A stretch of 64,000 nucleotides of DNA from Eutypa lata (lineage: Eukaryota; Ascomycota; Sordariomycetes; Xylariales; Diatrypaceae). Of this stretch, positions 56,360 to 64,000 are shown piece by piece. The notes beneath the pieces were generated by a model. The model ran no database searches, was not told where the DNA came from, and saw nothing but the letters and a program-made list of their open reading frames with translations. Each line of letters begins with the position of its first letter. Position 1 is the first letter of the stretch. Made by a program: the position numbers and the translations under genes. The stretch is taken from the NCBI GenBank assembly GCA_022661535.1, contig JAKULF010000003.1, positions 2,294,001 through 2,358,000 of the forward strand, read 5' to 3'.

Positions 56360-58132
56360 TCACCTCTGACTTGTAGAACCTTCCATCTCGAACACCGTAT
56401 CTTCCTGTGCGTCCATCTCTAGTACAGGACGCTGCGTAATAGATAAATTCTGCGTGATGCTTGGTGTGGGAAGAGCGTCATTGGCAGTAGTCTTTGCAGG
56501 TTGTTGACTCCCTTGTAGATGCCCCGTCTGTTGTGCGAAAGAAGTTCCATTTGATGTAACATCTCTTTCTCGACGTTTTAGTGACCGCCAAATGCAAAAG
56601 AAGACTCCTGCAACAAGTCCAACAGCTGCAACAGATCCTACTGCCACACCTGCAACTGTACTAGTGGGCAGCTTGTTGCTTTCTGGAGACACTGGTACAG
56701 TAGATTGGGGATTCTCTCCTCCTCCCCCGGTAGGATTGCCGCCCACAGAATCATTTCCGCACCGCGCTAGATTCTTGGGCCCTGTTACGGATACCAGCGT
56801 GCTGCGAGATGTGGGATTGGCCTGCCAGAGGGTGAATGTTCCCTCGTCTAAATTAACCATTAAATAGGCAGCAGTCAGGAAGTAACGTCCAATCGTAGCG
56901 GCCTGAGTTGCTGTACTGGTGATGAGGAGCTCTCGTTTGCTTGTGTCCAATGTGCGGCTCCCGTTTTCGGCTACTTCTACATATGGGACTAAGAACTGGC
57001 TATTCGGGATGCGAACCTCAAGTCCGTTTTCGAGTGCAAATGTCATATCACCGTCAAACCTTGTTGTGAACAATCAGCATACTCTCTTCGGGCTATTAAA
57101 TTTCTAGGGTTTATAGTATGTACTGACCATTCCGAGGTCTCATCGTATAAGAATGCTGACCAATGCAACCCGTATGATGGACCTATGTTCTGCATTGTTG
57201 TGTATTCTTCGAAATGGCGGACGACTGGCCTTGGTACTTCCAAGAGCAGTTGGAGTTGTGGGACCAAACAAGCGTCTATAACTGTGCTTGGGTCCAGAAG
57301 CTCATAGTCTGATCCATCCCGAAAGTTGAGCTTGACACTTCGAATGCTGACTTTCATACCGGTCCAGCAACCCGTAATATCACTGAAATCGAGAGGTTGA
57401 GTGTAGTTCGTACCGATCACTTTGTCCTGGTCGTAGCCACCAAGAACAACAGATCCATCGTAAGCATCCTCTTCATCCACCCACATCCTACCCCAGAATA
57501 TTGACCACGCTCTTGCACTAATCTCCCCTGCCTCGATCAGCGTATTTAAAAGCGTCGAATTGGTACCCAGGCCGACCGCGTGGAGTGTTGTGTATCCATG
57601 GTCCCGTAACATTCTGGGTATCCCGATAGGGTATTTGTCTAATTGCTTCATTGAACCCAGGCTGAACGTTTCAGTGCCACCAATACTGAAGCCCAGAAGC
57701 TTATCTATTCCCCCTACGGCTTGGGTTTCAACTTGTGCTCCACCGGCGTCCACCAAGTCGTTTCTTCTCACAAACGTAGAAGAATCATCTTCGAGATAAT
57801 AGTCCCCGCGTCGGACTTGGCAGACAAGGTTGTCTGATACAACGGTAGGATCGCAGGAAACTTCTTGGTCGTAAATCCAGGTGTTATTCAACTCCCTGGT
57901 TATCGCATTAGTACTTCTATACATCACAATTGCATATCACTTACGGCCATGGTAGCATTACTATGTCTTGCGATGGGGTTCCTAGCTTCGCCGCGATTCC
58001 TCTCATGAATGAATCGGGGACATCTGGTAATACTTGAATGTCTGTAACCGGGAGTTGAATTGGGGCAATATCGCGACAAGGAGATGAATTTGCTAATGCT
58101 AGGATGGCTGCAATTGTCAGTAATATCGACAT
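56360..58132 (-). CDS. Aspartic-protease-like membrane protein without catalytic motif
   Basis: Peptidase A1-fold protein, about 590 residues in three exons (joins near 57949/57905, LPWP-ELNNTW, and 57128/57065, SEW-FDGDM). Seen: signal peptide (SILLTIAAILALANSS), lobe 1 with GTPSQDIVMLPWPELNNTWI, FSIGGTETFSLG, SVVLGGYDQDKV, and lobe 2 with VIDACLVPQLQLLLEVPRPV. A single transmembrane segment (VAGVAVGSVAAVGLVAGVFF, about residues 465-485) is followed by a basic stop-transfer and a Ser/Gln-rich cytosolic tail. The D-T-G/D-S-G catalytic triplets of active A1 proteases are absent in both lobes. It is thus probably a non-enzymatic surface protein or sensor (inference). Confidence 0.82.
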
Positions 58133-59841
58133 CTTTAACTTTAACAGAGGCAGGATGGTAATAAGACTGGAGTAAAGATGGCCGAGGGGAAGGAGGAGCT
58201 TGAGAGTAAAAATCCTAACAACAACCTAGGTTGAAATCCATAAAGAGAAACCCGACCACACGACGAATTGCGGCGCAGGTCGAGAGGCATCGGCCTCCTG
58301 GGCGCCTTGAGATTCCCACATAGTTTGAAATAAATTACCGGGTTATACAAAGATCGTAGGACTTTAGGTCGGCATGGGGAATGTGATAGACTAATTGGTT
58401 GGGACTCTTTGAACTGACCGCTTCTCAGCTCCCGTTGGTTGTCAAATTTATGCAGGCTACCGAGGCGAAAATAGATGATATTATAGGAAGCCGGCTAAGT
58501 ACGGGGGGTATGGCATTTTAATTCATTTGTGTTGTTCATGTTGCGCTTTCTCATGTATATATTCTTGGCAACCAGGACAATAAACCCAAATTAGTGGAAT
58601 CTCCAGCCTGCTTCTTACTAACATAGTATTTCGCGTTTTTTTCTTGATATTTGCTAGCCTGGCTTTTCATGTAAAGAGAGATATTGTGCCACATATCTTA
58701 TTAGATTTAAAGAATGAATATTCGTACATTTCTATAGAATAACAACACCGTATGGTTTAAGATATCAAAAGGGCGTAGAAGAGGCATCCTTGTTAACATC
58801 CATAAATTATTAATTATGTATTTAACAAATTGTTGGAGTAAGTAATATGGCAAAGTACACTGCTAACTAACTGACGTTTGTTCCGAAAGTACTGTGTAAC
58901 ATTCAATGAATTCGTCTGCATACTGTATATAACTCTCGTGCCCCTTTGCTCTTCCGACATCCACGCTTGGAAGCTCATTTGACACGGGTTCCTTTCAACC
59001 ATTCTTAATTATTGAAACCAGTCACCCCTATATAATCAGTCTTCTCTTCTCCACTTCCTTATCATTGAGCTCAAAACAACGTTTCTTTACACGAAAATAA
59101 AATAACGTCAGTGTTGACTACATCAGTCTGGCAGCACGGATAAAGGATGACAACAACGGCTGCCCTCTGCAGACGGCTGAAAAGACTTGTATTATATTTG
59201 CAATAGTTGTTCCTGACTCCATTTTAGGTTTCATTCCGAAGAAAAAATCGCTCGAATCAGCTCTAATACTGAGCTAGGTAGTCGGTAATTATAGGCGGGA
59301 AGCCTTCCGGCACAAGGAATGCCGCTGTTACGGCATTGGCTGGTGACCAGATATATCACTCTAGGTGACAGGGCTGTTAGTTTTGTTCATTTGCATCCTT
59401 TTGCAGGCACAGTTGCACAGTGGCACAGTGGCTAGTGGATTGACACCGCCGTGGCAGCCACAATATAAATCAGTTTTACGACGTCCTCTTTCAGTTCCCT
59501 TTGATACATATGCCTGCTTGTCCAGGCACCTTATATAAATATTCGACTAGATAACAATATTTCGATTATTAGATCATAAAGCATTCGTACAATCAACAAT
59601 GAACGAAAATACCCCGTGTTCAATCCCAGTTTGAGGGAAGTTCTTCGTAGAAGATAATGAATATTACTATTTATAGCTAGAGAAGAGGCTCTAAATATTC
59701 GGAATCTTGGAAATCGTAATGACTACCAACTACTGAACCGTATAAACCTAAACTTGTAATAATACATGGGGATAACCGAGTTCTAGAAACGATAGAAAGG
59801 GTTGCATGAAGAAGCTCTCTGGGCATCCCTATCTTCTTTTC
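58133..59841. other. Long intergenic region, no gene recognised
   Basis: 1.7 kb upstream of the aspartic-protease-like gene. Contains copy B of the dispersed repeat (59531-59622). GCCTTCCGGC at 59305-59314 is a single TTCCGG without a partner. Confidence 0.5.
59531..59622 (+). repeat. Dispersed diverged repeat, copy B
   Basis: Partner of 51481-51577, same orientation, beginning TTATATAAATATT and passing through ATAAAGCA and AATGAACGAA. No inverted ends found; it may be a MITE remnant or a shared non-coding segment of duplicated DNA. Confidence 0.5.
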
Positions 59842-60551
59842 CTAAAAAAAACAAACTGCCCATTTCTTGACCAAATTGACCTCGCCATCATGAAGTTTTT
59901 TAGACGATGACTTGGCTTTCGTAGTTGTCACTTTGGTTCCACGAACTGGTGCAGTGCGGTACATAGAGGTATTAGATGACTGAGACTCGTGGGTTGGGTG
60001 CTGGGCAAGCAACGGCCCGACTTCGCTCACCCTACGGGGTATAATCTTGTCAGATGTACCCGGCGTGGGTATCGCGGAAGGTTTGACGGTAGGAGGGCGG
60101 TACCCCGAGTTCCCTACAGGTCGTACTTGTGAAAATGGGACTGCTTGCAGGTTTGCTGGTGTTCCTAAATCATGTCCCATTGATCAGCCTCGTGCCTCAT
60201 GCGTGTTGCAAATGCAGACCTACTTAGTTTCGCCTGCTGGCATTGCCATATCATTATTTGAAGCGCCGGCACAGTTATCGGAATGTCGTCGCGGCTAGGT
60301 GTAATATACGGCCTATGCCTTGCCTTCGCATTCTCTAGTGATGGATCCGGAGGACGATAGAGTAGGAGGCTTCTGGTCTGTGGGGTTTGAGTAGGAAGCA
60401 ATGAGTAGGCTGAAGACCGTTTTAGAACAAAGCTGCTGCGGGTCCCATTGGGGTTAGGAGGCACCTGCCGGTTGCAATCGTATGCTTGTGGCCCTGATGC
60501 CAGATGTTGGGGCCAAACGACCTTGCCTTGTGAATCATGAACGGTATTCAT
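59842..60551 (-). CDS. Hypothetical low-complexity protein
   Basis: About 215 residues if the two frames are joined by an intron (donor GTAGGT at about 60221, acceptor TTTAG at about 60161), giving QQAKL-RTPANLQ without a stop. Composition is Pro/Ser/Thr/Arg-rich with no recognisable domain, signal peptide or helix-rich core. A PKSS/KAKSSSKK basic patch near the C-terminus could be a nuclear signal. Could also be two chance frames; the splice and absence of stops favour a gene weakly. Divergent from the HET gene by 395 bp. Confidence 0.45.
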
Positions 60552-60946
60552 CTTGTCAAGTATCTATGTGGTCAATACCAGTTGTGGAAACAAGAAGAAA
60601 CGCCGCGTGCAAGTGATGAAGGTTAGACGTTATATTATCTACCCGACATAGCCTACTCCAAGTTGCACACATTTCAAAGGCTTGTGACCCCGCCAAGATG
60701 TCGGTAATTGTATGTAGTCTAGTGGGGAGTATTCTCATGCAGTTGATGTTGAAATACTACCTCTGGCGTGATTTGCTAATGCATAGGATATCACATGCCG
60801 TGGCTGAGCATAGTGGCGAAACGCCAGGTTAGAGCCTTGCTGATTACATCACAGTTTGCGCTACATGTTAAGGGAGTGTACCATCACGATCGACTAATGT
60901 CATTACCAATAATCTAGTGTAGATGACTCGATGTCTTTAATCCAAT
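60552..60946. promoter_or_regulatory. Divergent upstream region, hypothetical gene / HET gene
   Basis: 395 bp. No distinct motif seen. Confidence 0.3.
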
Positions 60947-62776
60947 ATGGTTCTTTACGATAAGTTGGACCAGGACTCCATACGCCTCATAAGGGTGCAA
61001 ACTCGCCAAGCAAACACTCCTATCTCTTGCACCATGGCAGCAAAGACTCTCGAAAGCCAAACTCGTTACAAAACCCTCTCATATACATGGGGTGAAGATG
61101 AGCCCTCATACCCGATCTTCGTCAATGGCGAGAAATCTCTCGTCCGTCAGAACCTCTTTCACGCGCTTGAAGAAATCAGTGGACCCAATCGTCTCGGAAG
61201 TCGTGCTCAGCCTGATGACGAATGGTGGATTGACAACATCTGCATCCATCAGCAGGACGATTCTGAGAAGGAACGTATCGTAGGACGTATGGGCGAAATC
61301 TTCGCCAGATCCCTGAGCACTTTAGCCTGGCTGGGAAGAGAATGCGAAGGTGATGCCATGGCGATCCCCTATTTGACTCATCTCGGAGGCTCTGCGGACG
61401 CGACAGTTAGACCCTTCCTTAAAGAGCATTCCGGCTCAGAATGGGTTTCTTGTTTAGTCAAGTTCTTTGATCGACCCTGGTGGACGAGAGCATGGACGCT
61501 TCAGGAGTATATTTTGCCTATGGATTTTGCCTTCGTGTGCGGGAAAAGCAGCATAGGCCGTAACGTCCTAGAGACCGCTTTTATTCGACTAATTGGTCTA
61601 TCACCACCTATTGGTATAAAAAAAGGCCTTTACCCCGTCCGTGGCTTCGCCATGGCATCGAAGAGGGGAAGAATCCGAGACCTCTACCAACCTCTCTACC
61701 CTAGTGGATCGAAATTCCCACTTTGGGATATCCTCGTGTATGTTGGATGTTCTGATACTAGCAAGCCACGTGACTGCATCTACTCGATCCTAGGTCTAGT
61801 AGCAGACAATGAGATCTGGAAAGTCAAGCCTGAATATAATGATGAAGATCCCCGTCCGGTTTTTGAATACCTTGTCAAGTGTCAGATTAATCACACCAAA
61901 CAGCTCGACATCATATGCTTTGCTGCTCAGAATAGTGCCGAGGTCGCTCCAAGAGCAATCCCACATCCAGAAGGATGGCCATCATGGATACCGTACTGGC
62001 CATCTCTCAGGTCTGCCCCTGGCGATCGTATAGCGTGGCAGAGTTTTCCCACGCTCTCGAACATAGTAGCACCTCTCCAATGTGATTGGACGAAGTTAAG
62101 GCAGCGAGCCTTCTACAAAGCATCAGGCAATGTTCCTTATGAGGGTTGTGCAGGCAGCAATATGCCCGGCATCCTACTTTGCAAAGGCATCAAGATAGGG
62201 TGTATCAAGGCGGTGGGTAACAGTTATTCATCAACAGAGCTCAAAGCGCTCTTGGAGACTTTATCACAGAAAAGGAGGAGCCCTAGGATTCAATCTACCG
62301 AAACCTGCGAAGCCATGGACAGAGTATGGCGAACAGCAATACTTTACTTTAGAACCCATCGTTCAGGTGGGTCGAGACCCTCTTCTTCCGAAAGTGCTTC
62401 TGATTATAATAGTGATTTTAAGTTTCTTTGCTTGAAGGCAACGAAGAGTCTCGATTTACTGAGACCGGAGATGTTATTGTGGTTTCATCATAATTCACGG
62501 ATAGGTTTTGGGATCGAAGAAGATAACACGGCTATTGTCAACTTGGAGCCACGTGGTTCCACAGAAGCTTATGGAAGTAATGGTTCTGCTACCGAGACGG
62601 GCCTCGAACGGCGCATGCTAGATGTTTGGATAAACATGGATAAGAAAATGGTGGCATTGGGTGACGGTATGTTAGGGATGGCACCACGTGATGCGGAAGT
62701 AGACAATCTAGTATTCATCTTGGCTGGTTGTAACTATCCGGTAGTGGTCAGGAAGACTCCTGTCAAAGAAAGTTAG
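60947..62776 (+). CDS. HET-domain protein (heterokaryon incompatibility type)
   Basis: Single-exon, 609-residue protein with an N-terminal HET domain (Pfam PF06985-like, about residues 40-190), a family whose known members trigger cell death on fusion of incompatible hyphae; most homologues are uncharacterised. Seen: IRLIRVQ start, YKTLSYTWGE, the linker to WWIDNICIHQQDDSEKERIV (WIDxxCIxQ), GEIFARSLSTLAWLG, FFDRPWWTRAWTLQEYI (W-x-R-x-W-x-x-Q-E motif), FVCG, and the post-HET segment DILVYVGCSDTSKPRDCIYSILG. The C-terminal half has no domain I recognise. It looks complete. Neighbours include a HET relic and, 18 kb away, an NLR-like gene. Confidence 0.92.
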   Translation: MVLYDKLDQDSIRLIRVQTRQANTPISCTMAAKTLESQTRYKTLSYTWGEDEPSYPIFVNGEKSLVRQNLFHALEEISGPNRLGSRAQPDDEWWIDNICIHQQDDSEKERIVGRMGEIFARSLSTLAWLGRECEGDAMAIPYLTHLGGSADATVRPFLKEHSGSEWVSCLVKFFDRPWWTRAWTLQEYILPMDFAFVCGKSSIGRNVLETAFIRLIGLSPPIGIKKGLYPVRGFAMASKRGRIRDLYQPLYPSGSKFPLWDILVYVGCSDTSKPRDCIYSILGLVADNEIWKVKPEYNDEDPRPVFEYLVKCQINHTKQLDIICFAAQNSAEVAPRAIPHPEGWPSWIPYWPSLRSAPGDRIAWQSFPTLSNIVAPLQCDWTKLRQRAFYKASGNVPYEGCAGSNMPGILLCKGIKIGCIKAVGNSYSSTELKALLETLSQKRRSPRIQSTETCEAMDRVWRTAILYFRTHRSGGSRPSSSESASDYNSDFKFLCLKATKSLDLLRPEMLLWFHHNSRIGFGIEEDNTAIVNLEPRGSTEAYGSNGSATETGLERRMLDVWINMDKKMVALGDGMLGMAPRDAEVDNLVFILAGCNYPVVVRKTPVKES

Positions 62777-63109
62777 AAGTTAGTAGGAGAATGTTATGTT
62801 GACGGATTCATGCATGGTGAAGCCATCTTGCAGCATTCTATGTCACGTTGGGAAATGGTCCGTTTATGTTGAAGTATCTTATCGTTCTTTTCATAGTTCG
62901 TAGTTCATGTTCCTTTTGAATGATATACATACTTACTATTCTAGCAACTTTCCACACTTATATATTACTTAGTATATTACTTAGCGGACGAATAATTAAA
63001 ATATAATGACATCAAAATAAAATATATGAATTCTGAATGTGCTCATTAGTCTCCTCGGCGTGTGCTTTTTGGTCTAGATTAATTTGCTTCCCTTCTGCCA
63101 TAGACGTCT
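62777..63109. other. Intergenic, AT-rich, no gene recognised
   Basis: About 330 bp; a short duplicated TTATATATTACTTAGTATATTACTTAG-like patch at about 62957-62985 only. Confidence 0.4.
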
Positions 63110-63560
63110 AATAGCAACCGGCTGCCAGTCCTGAAAACCAGTATAACAAGCCGTGACGAGCGATGCCTTCTGGTTCAATGGCTAGAACACAGACCAAGCA
63201 TCTCATGTTTATCTTCTACTTAGTCGCCTTCTGCACTAGCTTATAGCTTGGCCGCATCAGGCAATGTTTAGTTTCTATAGCGCTCGAGTATAGATACACG
63301 ATCTTGACCTGGCCAACAGAAATTGGGTCATCCGAAACCTGGTCGACGTGCTGGCCTTTTGCTGCTTTGCGTTAGTGGCGCTCGAAGTGGCTCTCAACAT
63401 GCCCTTATCTAACGAGCACTGGATCCCACTCGAATGGCTCGGCATAACTACTGCCCTTGTTTTCTCAACAGTGCAGACTGAAGACATTGCTTATAAGGTA
63501 GGTGACCGCATAATAAGCCTTCCCTCAATATTCGGTGACAATTATGACGTTGGCTGACGG
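63110..63560 (+). pseudogene. UbiA-family prenyltransferase relic
   Basis: Plus-strand pieces resemble the middle and C-terminal part of fungal UbiA membrane prenyltransferases of secondary metabolism: ANRNWVIRNLVDVLAFC, ALNMPLSNEHWIPLEWLG, then TVQTEDIAYKVGDRIISLP, which corresponds to the second Asp-rich motif (usually QDxxDxxGDxxxGRxTLP). Its key residues are partly lost (EDIAYKVGDRII), and the upstream part (from about 63110) is in other frames with stops. The first Asp-rich motif was not found. The call rests on pattern resemblance only. Confidence 0.4.
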
Positions 63561-64000
63561 CGGCACTAGAGGGGGCTATTACATGGTGCACATCCTGCTT
63601 TGAGACTCTGTCATACGGGGAATGGAACTAAGTGTTGTTGGCTGCAGGATATCTGCAGAGACAACCAACATGCCAAAAATTGCAGGTCATAACGACGATT
63701 ACAGGAATGTATATGGTAGCTACCTGGGCACCTAAGTATGTAGGTAACATAAGCCGCCAAGGTAGCAGAAGCGATATAAATCATAGCCAATATCCAATCA
63801 ATTTGCCTTATCCTTAGCTTTCCGGGCTAAGGAGCAAGTTAGCCGGAACAAAAGCTAACGCTACATTATAAATACTGGAATCGGTATGACTAAGCAAGGT
63901 CATTAGCAGAAACTGCCGCCAAAGGGACTCTTCGATTGCTAGATCCCTTACATGTAGTTTATAGGGCATTCGGCCTAAGACAAACCCGTGTGTTGCTGGT
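63561..64000. other. Right window edge, no intact gene
   Basis: A frame at 63632-63817 (LLAAGYLQRQP, TTITGMYMVATWAP) could be the last helix of the prenyltransferase relic; otherwise nothing is recognised. TAGGTA and AGCTAA words recur near 63718-63870. Confidence 0.3.

Overview
The window is nuclear DNA of a filamentous ascomycete (Pezizomycotina). The evidence is short introns (about 50-90 bp) with GT-AG ends and CTAAC/CTRAY branch sites, secreted and membrane families typical of moulds, HET and NLR-like genes, and a 2.8 kb AT-only island that looks like a transposon destroyed by repeat-induced point mutation (RIP). I cannot name the species. No tRNA, rRNA, CRISPR or prokaryotic feature was recognised.

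Region 1 (1-20.2 kb) is a dense block of small-molecule catabolic genes: an aryl-type aldehyde dehydrogenase (cut by the window edge), a zinc alcohol dehydrogenase, two short-chain dehydrogenases, a class-C beta-lactamase-like serine hydrolase, a phenol-hydroxylase-like FAD monooxygenase, an ACMSD/6-methylsalicylate-decarboxylase-like metal hydrolase, a Baeyer-Villiger-like flavoprotein, an SMP-30 lactonase and a secreted or anchored amidohydrolase. Together they fit a peripheral pathway that oxidises a benzylic alcohol or aldehyde, decarboxylates and hydroxylates the ring, and opens esters or lactones. The substrate is not determinable from sequence. The promoters of at least four units carry paired TTCCGG/CCGGAA elements (1652-1671, 3581-3596, 6721-6751, 11984-11997), as expected for one Zn2Cys6 regulator. 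No such regulator gene is in the window.

Region 2 (21.7-33.9 kb) is a decay zone. It has one apparently intact secreted FAD-linked oxidase, two broken paralogues, an intact rhodopsin-like (SAT4-type) membrane protein, the AT island inserted in one of the broken oxidases, a 5'-truncated SNF2 helicase relic lying head-to-head with that oxidase, and an alpha/beta hydrolase broken by two frameshifts, one of them at a 15-base G homopolymer.

Region 3 (35-64 kb) holds a small membrane protein, a DUF6601-like membrane protein, a large NLR-like gene (alpha/beta-hydrolase, NACHT-like NTPase, ankyrin repeats, long Glu-rich tail), a mitochondrial-type aldehyde dehydrogenase, a GH20 hexosaminidase, an acyl-CoA thioesterase, an aspartic-protease-like membrane protein lacking the catalytic motif, two hypothetical genes, an intact HET gene plus a HET relic, and a decayed UbiA-type prenyltransferase. 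Long intergenic spaces, relics and incompatibility-type genes give this half the look of a fast-evolving accessory region.

Exon boundaries were set by eye from splice signals and protein continuity. They are stated where checked base by base and otherwise approximate.
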